Both the position numbers and the translations under genes were made by a program. A model generated the notes under the pieces. The model made no database searches and was not told where the DNA came from. It saw only the letters and a program-made list of their open reading frames with translations. This document shows positions 8,032-16,299 of a DNA stretch of 64,000 bases, piece after piece; the stretch's first letter is position 1, and each line of letters starts with the position of its first letter. The DNA is taken from assembly GCA_903789635.1 (NCBI GenBank), contig CAIFEY010000003.1, positions 1 through 64,000 of the forward strand. The letters run 5' to 3'. This DNA comes from an uncultured Eubacteriaceae bacterium. Its GTDB lineage: Bacteria > Bacillota > Clostridia > Peptostreptococcales > Anaerovoracaceae.

Positions 8032-9174
8032 TTATTTTGCAGCCTTCTCAGCCTTGATTGCCTCTGTCAGGAGCGGAGCTACCTTGAACAGGTCTCCGGT
8101 GATTCCGTAGTCAGCAACCTCGAAGATCGGTGCGTTAGGGTTCTTGTTAACCGCGATGATGAACTCGGAGTCAGACATTCCAGCCTTATGCTGAATGGAT
8201 CCGGAGATTCCCAGTGCGACGTAAACCTTAGGATGTACAGTCTTTCCTGTCTGTCCTACCTGGTGATCCGGGGACAGCCATCCGGAGTCAACTGCTACAC
8301 GGGACCCGCCGACTACTCCGCCGAGTACGTCTGCCATTTCCTGTGCGATCTTGATTCCAGTGTCTACATCCTTGCTGATTCCTCTTCCGACGGAAACGAT
8401 GTAGTCAGCTCCAACCAGGTCGACCAGCTTCTTAGCAGCCTTAACGACTTCCTTAACGTCCTCGTGGATGTCAGCAGCTGTGATGTTAGCCTTAACCTTG
8501 TTGATTGCAACTGCATCTGCCTTTGCCTGGTCAAAAGGTGCCTTAGCAAGTACGCCAGGACGAACCGTTGCCATTGCTGGGCGGAAACGCGGGCAGATGA
8601 TGGATGCCATCAGATGTCCTCCGAATGCCGGACGAGTCATCTTCAGGTCTCTGGTTGTGTCGTGGTCTTCACCGAGAACCTTAACCGTGTGCTTAGCGAT
8701 CAGGTCAAGCCTGTTCTCAGGAAGTGTGGAGTTCTCTTTCAGGAAGTCCATGTACAGCGGCATGTCGACGTCCAGGTGTGTGCAGTCAGCGCACAGTCCG
8801 GTGTGCAGGCGAGCTGCGCAGCGCGGTCCCAGGTCACGGCCGATGTTCGTAGCTCCGAAGAGCAGTACTTCCGGCTTCAGTTCCTCAACTGTCTCGCAGA
8901 TAACCTTGGTGTATCCGTCAGTTGTGTAAACTTCCAGGAGCGGATCGTCAGCAATGATGATCTCATCAGCGCCGTATCCGCCGAGTTCCTTGGCGATTCC
9001 CTCGACGTTATGTCCGAGCAGAAGTCCGCAGAGCTTAACTCCCAGCTCATCTGCCAGCTTACGTCCCTCGGAAATAAGCTCAAAATCGGTTGGCATTAAT
9101 TTGCCTTCACGCTGCTCGCAAAAGACCCAAACGTTCTTATAAGCAGCTGTATCTGTATTACTGTAAGTAGGCAT
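8032..9174 (-). CDS. etfA: Electron transfer flavoprotein alpha subunit
   Basis: This 380-residue EtfA binds FAD in its C-terminal domain, with the motifs VAVDSGWLSPDHQVGQTG and ALGISGSIQH. With EtfB and butyryl-CoA dehydrogenase it forms the complex that, in clostridia, couples crotonyl-CoA reduction to ferredoxin reduction by electron bifurcation; that property is inferred from family and context. The gene lies 21 bases after etfB and before thl in the same operon. AAAGGAG is present upstream of the start, though at a rather long distance. Confidence 0.95.
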   Translation of the reverse strand: MPTYSNTDTAAYKNVWVFCEQREGKLMPTDFELISEGRKLADELGVKLCGLLLGHNVEGIAKELGGYGADEIIIADDPLLEVYTTDGYTKVICETVEELKPEVLLFGATNIGRDLGPRCAARLHTGLCADCTHLDVDMPLYMDFLKENSTLPENRLDLIAKHTVKVLGEDHDTTRDLKMTRPAFGGHLMASIICPRFRPAMATVRPGVLAKAPFDQAKADAVAINKVKANITAADIHEDVKEVVKAAKKLVDLVGADYIVSVGRGISKDVDTGIKIAQEMADVLGGVVGGSRVAVDSGWLSPDHQVGQTGKTVHPKVYVALGISGSIQHKAGMSDSEFIIAVNKNPNAPIFEVADYGITGDLFKVAPLLTEAIKAEKAAK

Positions 9175-9195
9175 AGCTCTTATAATCTCCTTTCA

Positions 9196-9996
9196 TCAGA
9201 TGATGTGCTTGTCTGCCATGATTCCAGCCAGTTTCTGGCAGGTCTCTGCACCGTTTCCTTCCAGCATCGTGCCTGCGCCCTTCTGCGGCGGGGTGAATGA
9301 TGTCAGGATGTTTGTAGGAGATCCCTTCAGACCAATCGTTGTAGGATCGATCAGAGGCTCATCTTTCAATGCTTCGTTGTCCAGAACGGTCAGCGGCATG
9401 GAATATGCATCCATGATTCTGCCGACGGACATATATCTAGGCTCGTTAAGTTCCTTGATGCAGGTCAGCAGGCATGGTGTCTGGACTTCGATTGTCATGT
9501 ATCCATCTTCCAGCATGCGCTTGCATGTGATCTTGTTGCCTTCCTTATGGATGTCACCAACGTAGGTGATCTGAGGCAGGTTCAGCTTCTCAGCGATCTG
9601 CGGTCCAACCTGAGCGGTATCTCCATCGATAGCCTGACGTCCGCACATTACGACGTCGTCATCCTCGATACCGATCTTATGCAGTGCTGCAGCGATGATC
9701 TGGGAAGTAGCGTATGTATCGGATCCTCCGAATACACGGTCGGAAATCAGGTAAGCCTCATCAGCTCCCATAGCTTCCAGCTCTCTCAGCATGCCTTCTG
9801 CCGGCGGCGGTCCCATCGTAACGACGACGACCTTGCAGCCTGTCTCGTCCTTAATCTGAAGGGCAGCCTCAACTGCGTTCAGGTCATCAGGATTAATGAT
9901 TGTTTCCATGGACGCACGGTCCAGGGTTCCATCCGGGTTCACTGCTACTACGCCAGATGTATCAGGAACCTGCTTGACACAAACAAGAATTTTCAT
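9196..9996 (-). CDS. etfB: Electron transfer flavoprotein beta subunit
   Basis: This 266-residue protein starts MKILVCVKQVPDT, the classic EtfB opening, so the ATG at 9996 is chosen over one 21 bases upstream. The nucleotide-binding region includes DLNAVEAALQIKDETG and VVVTMGPPPAEGMLRELEAMGADEAYLI. In bifurcating Etf proteins this subunit binds the FAD that takes electrons from NADH. It sits directly between the CoA transferase gene and etfA. Confidence 0.95.
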   Translation of the reverse strand: MKILVCVKQVPDTSGVVAVNPDGTLDRASMETIINPDDLNAVEAALQIKDETGCKVVVVTMGPPPAEGMLRELEAMGADEAYLISDRVFGGSDTYATSQIIAAALHKIGIEDDDVVMCGRQAIDGDTAQVGPQIAEKLNLPQITYVGDIHKEGNKITCKRMLEDGYMTIEVQTPCLLTCIKELNEPRYMSVGRIMDAYSMPLTVLDNEALKDEPLIDPTTIGLKGSPTNILTSFTPPQKGAGTMLEGNGAETCQKLAGIMADKHII

Positions 9997-10020
9997 ATTT
10001 AAAACCATCCTTATCAATTC

Positions 10021-11328
10021 TTATATGATAATGTTTTCTTTCTTCGCTTGGAATGTTAATTCGTCGCGGAATTTCGGATCAGCGATCGCGATCAGATTCT
10101 TGGTCCTCTGACCGAGGGTCTTTCCTCTGAGCTGCGCGATTCCGTACTCGGTAACGATGCAGTCTACATCGTTCTTGCTCGTCGATACCTGCGCTCCTGG
10201 AGTGAGTGTCGGGACGATTCTGCTGATCTTTCCGTGTGAAGCCGTGGATGGAAATGCGATAAAGCTTCTTCCTCCTTTAGACTTGATAGCACCACGGACA
10301 AAATCAGACTGGCCTCCCGTTCCGGAGATATGCTTGGTACCGAGTGACTCTGCACAGACCTGTCCGAAAAAGTCAACCTGTACAGCTGCATTGATCGAAA
10401 TGAAGTTCGGATGCTGCGCGATCACTCTCGGGTCATTGACGTAGTCAACCGGGAGCATCATGAATGACGGATTATCATCGATATAATCGTACATCTTGCG
10501 CGATCCGAATGCGAATGTCGCAACGGTCTTACCCGTATGAATCGGCTTCATCGAGTTGTCAACCGCCCCGCACTCGATCAGATCAACCATGCTGTTGGTG
10601 AACATTTCCGTATGAATTCCCAGATGACGGTGATCCTTCAGTCCTGCGGCAACTGCGTCCGGGATCGAACCGATTCCCAGCTGAAGTGTTGCCCCGTTCG
10701 GGATCTCCGGAGCGATAAACTCCGCGATCTTCTGGCTGATTTCATCGACCGTTCCAGGCTCTACGGTCGGAAGATCGGAATCATCCTCCCACAGACCGTC
10801 AACCTGAGAAATATGCAGCTGTGTGGATGAAAGACTTCTCGGCATCTTCGGGTTTACCTGCAGGAAAATCTTCTTAGCAGACTTCAGAAGTCCGTCCGTA
10901 ACCGAATGGCTGCATCCGGTGCTGAAGTATCCGTGTTTATCCATCGGAGAAACGACTCCGACGTAAACTTCCGGCTGAACGAGATCACCGAAGATGGATG
11001 GGAAGTCCCTGTAGTATCCAGGAAGAACATCCATCAGTCCCGCATTTACAGACTTACGGGCGAACGCACCGGCGAAGCAGTCCACACCGCGATAATTCTT
11101 CGCGATCTCAGGGTCGGTCATGAACGAAGGCTCCTGGGTATCCAGCAGGGATGCCTGGACCATGTTCTTGAGCTCACCCTTGCGAACCCTCTCCGCAACC
11201 GCCTCATAGAATTTAAACGGCTGCGCAAGCGCGATGTCTGCGCCGATCGTAGTTCCGCTTTCCAGCTGAGCTGCCGCCTGCTGCGGTGTCATCTTTTTTT
11301 CAGCATACAATTTCTGGAAATCATTCAT
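10021..11328 (-). CDS. Acyl-CoA:acetate / 4-hydroxybutyrate-type CoA transferase
   Basis: The 435-residue product belongs to the acetyl-CoA hydrolase/transferase family that includes butyryl-CoA:acetate and 4-hydroxybutyrate CoA-transferases. The catalytic Glu is Glu241 in GIHTEMF, and the GIGSIPDAV and SGTGGQSDFVRGA motifs form the CoA site. In this operon it most likely moves CoA from butyryl-CoA to acetate, which releases butyrate, but the acyl specificity cannot be read from sequence. It starts only seven bases after the bcd stop, with a weak ribosome site, so translation is probably coupled. Confidence 0.9.
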   Translation of the reverse strand: MNDFQKLYAEKKMTPQQAAAQLESGTTIGADIALAQPFKFYEAVAERVRKGELKNMVQASLLDTQEPSFMTDPEIAKNYRGVDCFAGAFARKSVNAGLMDVLPGYYRDFPSIFGDLVQPEVYVGVVSPMDKHGYFSTGCSHSVTDGLLKSAKKIFLQVNPKMPRSLSSTQLHISQVDGLWEDDSDLPTVEPGTVDEISQKIAEFIAPEIPNGATLQLGIGSIPDAVAAGLKDHRHLGIHTEMFTNSMVDLIECGAVDNSMKPIHTGKTVATFAFGSRKMYDYIDDNPSFMMLPVDYVNDPRVIAQHPNFISINAAVQVDFFGQVCAESLGTKHISGTGGQSDFVRGAIKSKGGRSFIAFPSTASHGKISRIVPTLTPGAQVSTSKNDVDCIVTEYGIAQLRGKTLGQRTKNLIAIADPKFRDELTFQAKKENIII

Positions 11329-11335
11329 TTTGCGG

Positions 11336-12481
11336 CTATTTCACTCCCATTGCACGAGAAACAACGATCTTCTGAACTTCAGATGTTCCTTCATAGATCT
11401 CTGTGATCTTAGCATCACGCATCATACGCTCGATCGGGAAGTCACGGATGTATCCGTATCCACCGAACAGCTGCAGGCAGCGACGAGTAACGTCAGAAGC
11501 GTTCTTGCCGCAGTACATCTTAGCCATAGCGGAATAGTATCCCAGCATCGGATCGTTATTATCTTTAGCGGCTGCAGCACGGAGTACCAGCAGTCTGCCG
11601 GCGTCCGTTCTGGCCTGCATGTCAGCAAGTTCAAACTGTGTATTCTGGAACTGGCTCAGTCTTCTTCCGAACTGAACACGCTCCTTAACGTACTTGACTG
11701 TCTCGTCGATTGCTCCCTCGGCAACTCCAACTGCCTGTGCAGCAACACCGACACGAGCTCCGTCCAGTGTGTTCATCGCTACCTTGAATCCCTTACCTTC
11801 CTTGTAGAGCATGTTCTCCTTAGGAACGATGCAGTCTTCAAAGATCAGGTCGGAAGTAGCACTTCCGCGGATACCCATCTTCTTCTCGTGAGGGCCTACA
11901 GAGAATCCTGGCATGCCCTTCTCAACGATGAATGTGGAAATTCCGTGGTTGCCCTTGGACTTGTCCGTCATCGCAACAACCATGAATACATCTGCCTCAG
12001 ATGCGTTCGTGATGAAGCACTTGGTACCGTTCAGTACGTAGTGATCTCCGTCCAGTACAGCTTCTGTCTGCTGTGCTGCGGAGTCTGTTCCTGCTTCTGG
12101 CTCTGTCAGTCCGAAAGCTCCGAGCTTCTTTCCGGATGCCAGGTCAGGAACGTATTTCTTGATCTGCTCTTCTGTACCGAAGTGCAGGATTGGGTATGTG
12201 CACAGAGAAGTATGAGCTGCGACAATTGTAGATGTCGTTACGCACTTCTTAGCGATCTCCTCGATTGCCATTGCATAGGCAACGTGGTCTGATCCTGCTC
12301 CGCCAACTTCCTTAGACCAAGGAATACCCATCATGCCGATCTTCGCCAGCTTCGGGATCGTCTCGGAAGGGAATCTCTCTTCCTCATCGATCTCTGCCGC
12401 AATTGGCTCGATCTCGTTTTCCGCGACTTCGCGGTATAACTTCTGGAGCATCTGATGCTCTTTACTCAGCTCAAAATCCAT
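11336..12481 (-). CDS. bcd: Butyryl-CoA dehydrogenase (acyl-CoA dehydrogenase family)
   Basis: This is a 381-residue FAD enzyme that reduces crotonyl-CoA to butyryl-CoA with its Etf partner. The FAD and substrate loops FGLTEPEAGTDSA and CFITNASEADVFMV are present, and the catalytic base is Glu364 in the IYEGTSEVQ motif that marks short-chain enzymes. The gene lies between hbd and the CoA transferase. AAAGGAG stands upstream of the ATG. Other short-chain acyl-CoA dehydrogenases look alike, but the neighbours make the butyryl assignment strong. Confidence 0.94.
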   Translation of the reverse strand: MDFELSKEHQMLQKLYREVAENEIEPIAAEIDEEERFPSETIPKLAKIGMMGIPWSKEVGGAGSDHVAYAMAIEEIAKKCVTTSTIVAAHTSLCTYPILHFGTEEQIKKYVPDLASGKKLGAFGLTEPEAGTDSAAQQTEAVLDGDHYVLNGTKCFITNASEADVFMVVAMTDKSKGNHGISTFIVEKGMPGFSVGPHEKKMGIRGSATSDLIFEDCIVPKENMLYKEGKGFKVAMNTLDGARVGVAAQAVGVAEGAIDETVKYVKERVQFGRRLSQFQNTQFELADMQARTDAGRLLVLRAAAAKDNNDPMLGYYSAMAKMYCGKNASDVTRRCLQLFGGYGYIRDFPIERMMRDAKITEIYEGTSEVQKIVVSRAMGVK

Positions 12482-12506
12482 AGCGTAAATCTCCTTTAAT
12501 CAACAA

Positions 12507-13343
12507 TTACTTAGAATAGTCATAGAAGCCCTTGCCGGTCTTAATACCGAGCTGTCCTCCACGAACCATCTTCTTCAGCAGGAGGGATGGACGATACTTG
12601 GAATCGCCTGTCTCGTTGTAGATCGTCTCCATAACGGCCAGTACGATATCTACTCCTACGAAGTCTGCCAGCTGAAGAGGTCCCATCGGATGATTAGCTC
12701 CGAGCTTCATGCCCTTATCAATATCATCTCTGGAAGCAACGCCCTGATACAGAACTTCTACTGCCTCATTGATCATCGGAACGAGGATACGGTTAACAAC
12801 GAATCCCGGTGCTTCGGAAACCTCTACAGGATCCTTGCCAATTTCCTTAGCCAGGTTGTAGATGAATTCGAATGTCTCCTGAGTCGTGTTAGCTCCGCGA
12901 ATAACCTCTACGAGCTTCATCGTCGGAACTGGATTGAAGAAATGCATTCCGATTACCGGATGCTTGAGTCCGTGTCCCATCTCTGTAACGGAGAGAGAAG
13001 ATGTGTTGGAAGCGAATACTGTCTCAGGCTTGCACATTTCATCAAGCTCGTTCAGCAGTTCTCTCTTCGTTGCCATCTCTTCCTTAACGCACTCAATAAC
13101 CAGGTCTGCGTCAGCAGCTGCAGGTTTCTCTTCTACGAGAACCTTGTCCATGATCGCGTTCTTATCTTCCTCTGTCATCTTGCCCTTGGCAACTCTCTTC
13201 TCAAGGGAAGCGCCCAGCTTGTCTTTATGACGCTGTGCAGAAGCAACACTGCTGGCATACATCAGGACTGTGTGTCCGTGGGCTGCCATGACCTGTGCGA
13301 TACCGGAACCCATTGTTCCAGCTCCAAAGATTGCTACCTTCAT
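12507..13343 (-). CDS. hbd: 3-hydroxybutyryl-CoA dehydrogenase
   Basis: This 278-residue NAD(P)-dependent enzyme reduces acetoacetyl-CoA to 3-hydroxybutyryl-CoA. The N-terminal Rossmann motif is GAGTMG at residues 7-12. The [15 protein letters not shown] segment carries the catalytic His, and the C-terminal [14 protein letters not shown] helix region is typical. It is the first gene of the minus-strand butyrate operon and has AGGAGG before the ATG. A leader of about 230 bases separates it from the predicted promoter. Confidence 0.95.
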   Translation of the reverse strand: MKVAIFGAGTMGSGIAQVMAAHGHTVLMYASSVASAQRHKDKLGASLEKRVAKGKMTEEDKNAIMDKVLVEEKPAAADADLVIECVKEEMATKRELLNELDEMCKPETVFASNTSSLSVTEMGHGLKHPVIGMHFFNPVPTMKLVEVIRGANTTQETFEFIYNLAKEIGKDPVEVSEAPGFVVNRILVPMINEAVEVLYQGVASRDDIDKGMKLGANHPMGPLQLADFVGVDIVLAVMETIYNETGDSKYRPSLLLKKMVRGGQLGIKTGKGFYDYSK

Positions 13344-13497
13344 GATAATCCTCCTAATAAAACTTCCACAGAACTATGAAATACGTGTTCATGTTGAACG
13401 AGACGTTCCTGCAAGGATCCCGTGCCCTTCCGAATCAGAAGTTCTTAGCATCAATCAGATCTTCTGTCCGAGGAACCCGAGGTTTACTGCTTATTTA

Positions 13498-13566
13498 TTA
13501 AATCCGGTACTGGAATCTCCCGATCAGTTCTTCCGGCGGTTTGCGTTCAACCTTGCGGACTCTCAT
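13498..13566 (-). CDS. Possible 22-residue leader peptide upstream of hbd
   Basis: The third ATG after the predicted transcription start opens a frame of 22 codons beginning MRVRKVERKPPEEL and ending in TAA. It has no ribosome site, as it lies about ten bases from the predicted start of the transcript. A role as leader peptide or a leaderless small protein is possible, but chance is not excluded. Confidence 0.25.
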   Translation of the reverse strand: MRVRKVERKPPEELIGRFQYRI

Positions 13567-13582
13567 CTCATCTCATGGCCAT

Positions 13583-13611
13583 AGTATAGCACATTGATAT
13601 TCCTTTAACAA
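13583..13611 (-). promoter_or_regulatory. Promoter of the hbd-bcd-CoAT-etfBA-thl operon
   Basis: On the minus strand TTGTTA (13606-13611) and TATACT (13583-13588) are spaced by 17 bases. Transcription would begin near 13576, at or next to the first of three ATGAG repeats. Confidence 0.65.
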
Positions 13612-13701
13612 GTACGTAATTTCAAAATCTGAAAATTTTCGCAAGCATAACTTGCGTCTAATATATTATATAAAAAGTCCGGGCGATTTTTCAATATGCA
13701 A

Positions 13702-13730
13702 TTGCAATATTCTTTATTTTCGTATATGAT
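13702..13730 (+). promoter_or_regulatory. Promoter of crt
   Basis: TTGCAA (13702-13707) and TATGAT (13725-13730) are 17 bases apart, about 57 bases before the crt ATG, which is preceded by AAAGGAG. Confidence 0.65.
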
Positions 13731-13793
13731 ACATTGTAGAAGATTTGTTAACAAAGTAACAAGCTTGCCATATTAGGAAAGGAGATCATAACG

Positions 13794-14573
13794 ATGTACG
13801 AGAACATCACTTATGAAGTAAAGGAAGGTATCGGATACCTCACCATTAATCGCCCTAAGGCTCTGAACGCACTGAACACAGAGGTACTGATCGAGATCCA
13901 GAAGTGCCTGGATGAGGATATCGCACCGGATGACAGCGTAACCACTGTCATCGTAACGGGTGCAGGCCGCGCATTCGTAGCCGGAGCAGACATCGTAGAG
14001 ATGAAGAACGCAAACACGATCGAGGGTCACGAGTACACAGCAAGAGGCCACAACGTCATGAACACGATCGACCATATGCCGAAGATCTTCATCGCTGCAG
14101 TCAACGGATTCGCCCTGGGCGGAGGATGCGAGCTCGCTATGGCCTGCGACATCCGCATCGCTTCAGAAAAGGCCGTTTTCGGACAGCCTGAGGTCGGTCT
14201 GGGAATCATCCCTGGATTCGGCGGAACGCAGCGTCTCCCGCGCCTGATCGGCAAGGGTATGGCAAAGTACATCATCCTCTCCGCAACCAACATCCGTGCT
14301 GATGAGGCTTACCGCATCGGCCTGGTTGAGAAGGTCGTACCGGCTGAAGAGCTGATGGACACAGCGGTTAAGCTCGCTAAGAAGATCAGTGCACAGGCTC
14401 CGATCGCCGTACGCCAGGGCAAGATCGCAATCAACGCCGGCATGGACACCGACCTGTACACAGGAACACGCTTCGAGAGAGAGGCCATGACTCAGTGCTT
14501 CGCTTCCGAGGATAAGACTGAAGGAATGACCGCATTCGTAGAGAAGCGCGATCCGGACTTCAAGAATAAATAA
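13794..14573 (+). CDS. crt: Crotonase (3-hydroxybutyryl-CoA dehydratase / enoyl-CoA hydratase)
   Basis: This 259-residue enzyme dehydrates 3-hydroxybutyryl-CoA to crotonyl-CoA, between the Hbd and Bcd steps. The oxyanion and catalytic regions AGRAFVAGADIVEM, FALGGGCELAMACD and FGQPEVGLGIIPGFGGTQRL contain the two catalytic Glu residues. It is transcribed divergently from the rest of the pathway and alone, with its own promoter and terminator. That differs from clostridial clusters where crt leads the operon. Confidence 0.95.
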   Translation: MYENITYEVKEGIGYLTINRPKALNALNTEVLIEIQKCLDEDIAPDDSVTTVIVTGAGRAFVAGADIVEMKNANTIEGHEYTARGHNVMNTIDHMPKIFIAAVNGFALGGGCELAMACDIRIASEKAVFGQPEVGLGIIPGFGGTQRLPRLIGKGMAKYIILSATNIRADEAYRIGLVEKVVPAEELMDTAVKLAKKISAQAPIAVRQGKIAINAGMDTDLYTGTRFEREAMTQCFASEDKTEGMTAFVEKRDPDFKNK

Positions 14574-14604
14574 GCTTTCTCCTCTTTATTTCTCTTTTAA
14601 GTAA

Positions 14605-14638
14605 GCCAGGCAGATTTTACTCTGTCTGGCAATTTTTA
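14605..14638 (+). terminator. Intrinsic terminator after crt
   Basis: GCCAGGCAGA and TCTGTCTGGC pair with one G-U, followed by AATTTTT. Confidence 0.85.
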
Positions 14639-15126
14639 TGCGCGAAATTACCCTATCTTCACACGCCCGTCACAACCACACAAAATCCACATGTTAGGAA
14701 ATTTATTTCCATTCATCGACTTTATTAATAGTTTAACATATTTATCTGTGTTCATATATATTTTACTTATGGAAAAACCCCTCTACTTTGAAAACTTCTG
14801 ATAACTACGAATTTTATATTCATTAATTATCATTGTGTATATTGAAATCAGTGTGTCTGGTGCTATAGACCAAACTGCGTTCTAGTAATTCGTCTATAAG
14901 GAATATCGGGTTTGGGCGGCAGAAAAGTGGAAATTCGTGACAGAAAAATTTTGTCACAGGATGACGCCCTGCGGACGCACGATCGACGGGGTCAGCCTGC
15001 AGAGTTGGGCGATTTCATCCCGTTCTTGCTCATTTTGTAAATAATGCGCGTAAGTTTCTATTTTTCTACCTCTCGCGACTCTTCCTATTTTTATGTCTAT
15101 AATACACTATTCGAACATTATTTTTA

Positions 15127-15155
15127 TTGTAGTAAACAATTTTCTGGACTATAAT
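15127..15155 (+). promoter_or_regulatory. Promoter of the AEC-family transporter
   Basis: TTGTAG (15127-15132) and a perfect TATAAT (15150-15155) are spaced by 17 bases. Confidence 0.65.
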
Positions 15156-15172
15156 AGTCTCTGACCGTTATG

Positions 15173-15188
15173 ATTAAATCGATTTAAT
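15173..15188 (+). promoter_or_regulatory. Palindromic operator candidate downstream of the AEC promoter
   Basis: ATTAAATCGATTTAAT is a perfect 16-bp palindrome between the -10 box and the ribosome site, placed where a bound repressor would block transcription. Confidence 0.45.
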
Positions 15189-15220
15189 GAAATTCTTTAT
15201 ATAAAAGGAGGAAAATACCC

Positions 15221-16162
15221 ATGCAAACCGGCAGTCTAATCATTCAGATCGCGGTCATGTTCCTGCTGATGGCGGTCGGGCTGCTGATCCACAGGCTGAA
15301 GATGATGAGCGCGGAAACGTCCAAGCAGCTCGTCAACATCCTGTTCCTGGTCATCAGCCCGTGCCTGATCGTGCACTCGTTCCAGAAGCCGTTCTCCCCG
15401 CAGCGCCTGCACACCCTGCTGCTAGACTTCGGCCTTTCCATGCTGTTCTTCCTGCTCTCCACGGTCATTTCCCATCTCGTCTTCCTGAAGGTCAAGGATC
15501 CGACTGTCAGGACGATCACGGAGTTCGGCAGCATCTACCCGAACATGGGCTTCCTCGGCATACCACTCGTTCAGGGGGTCCTGGGCAGCGCAGGTGTCTT
15601 CTACGCCGCGCCTATGCTTGCCGCTTCAAATGCGTTCACCTGGTCCCTCGGGGTCGACCTGTACCGCCGCCATAACCGCACCGGAAAGCGAAAGGCGTCG
15701 GAAGTGATCGTGAAGATCCTGCTGAACCCGAACATCATCGCGATCGCGGTCGGCATCGTGATCTTCCTCTTCTCGATCCATCTGCCGGCACCGGTCACCG
15801 ACACGCTCTCCTACATTTCCGACGCCAACACCCCACTCGCGATGTTCGTCGTCGGCGACAGCCTCGCGCAGTTCCACTTCAGCAGGAAGGCGTTCAACCT
15901 CCCGGTTCTGTCCGCCCTTCTGCTGCGCAACCTCGGCCTCCCTCTCATGAGTGCCTTCCTGTTCCCTGCCTTGGGCCTCCACGGCACCGCCTGCCTCGCC
16001 GCCGTCCTGCTCGCGTCCTGCCCAAGCGCCAGCATGTGCGTGCTGTTCGCCGTCCAGGAGGACATGGACCCGACGAGCGGGATCAGCCTGATGACCATTT
16101 CTACTATCCTCTGCATCGTGACAATGCCGATGGTATTTACCGCCGCGGCAGCACTCCTGTAA
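15221..16162 (+). CDS. AEC-family (auxin efflux carrier-like) membrane transporter
   Basis: This is a 313-residue integral membrane protein with about ten hydrophobic segments, beginning SLIIQIAVMFLLMAVGLLIH. The pattern of two five-helix halves and the conserved IYPNMGFLGIPL and MFVVGDSLAQ segments are those of the AEC family, whose bacterial members export or exchange small carboxylates such as malate, and some take up amino acid-related acids. The substrate is unknown. AAAGGAGG precedes the ATG. It is a single gene with its own promoter, between crt and the convergent grdD. Confidence 0.85.
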   Translation: MQTGSLIIQIAVMFLLMAVGLLIHRLKMMSAETSKQLVNILFLVISPCLIVHSFQKPFSPQRLHTLLLDFGLSMLFFLLSTVISHLVFLKVKDPTVRTITEFGSIYPNMGFLGIPLVQGVLGSAGVFYAAPMLAASNAFTWSLGVDLYRRHNRTGKRKASEVIVKILLNPNIIAIAVGIVIFLFSIHLPAPVTDTLSYISDANTPLAMFVVGDSLAQFHFSRKAFNLPVLSALLLRNLGLPLMSAFLFPALGLHGTACLAAVLLASCPSASMCVLFAVQEDMDPTSGISLMTISTILCIVTMPMVFTAAAALL

Positions 16163-16224
16163 GCCCGCAGGACCGGCTTTTATTGATGCATTGAATTTTG
16201 TCCCTGCGATGTCCCATAAGCACG

Positions 16225-16264
16225 TAAAAAAGCGGCACACCCGGTTAGGCTGGTGCGCCGCTTT
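16225..16264 (-). terminator. Intrinsic terminator after grdD, possibly also serving the AEC gene
   Basis: AAAGCGGCACACC pairs with GGTGCGCCGCTTT with one mismatch. Read on the minus strand the stem runs into TTTTTT. Confidence 0.85.
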
Positions 16265-16299
16265 GCAGGCTTTTTGTTATTTAGCTGTGGGAATCGGAA

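Larger units (their letters stand above)
13344..13793. other. Divergent control region between hbd and crt
   Basis: The spacer carries one promoter for each direction. On the hbd side it also carries a transcribed leader of about 230 bases. That leader contains three ATGAG copies at its very start, a 22-codon open frame (13498-13566), and a short hairpin formed by CAGAAG and CTTCTG near 13440-13480. No protein gene is otherwise supported. Confidence 0.6.
14639..15220. other. AT-rich spacer upstream of the AEC transporter
   Basis: No gene is visible. The spacer has a palindromic segment at 14937-14957 (GTGACA and TGTCAC arms around an AAAATTTT-like centre), the transporter promoter at 15127-15155, and a 16-bp perfect palindrome at 15173-15188. 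Confidence 0.6.
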
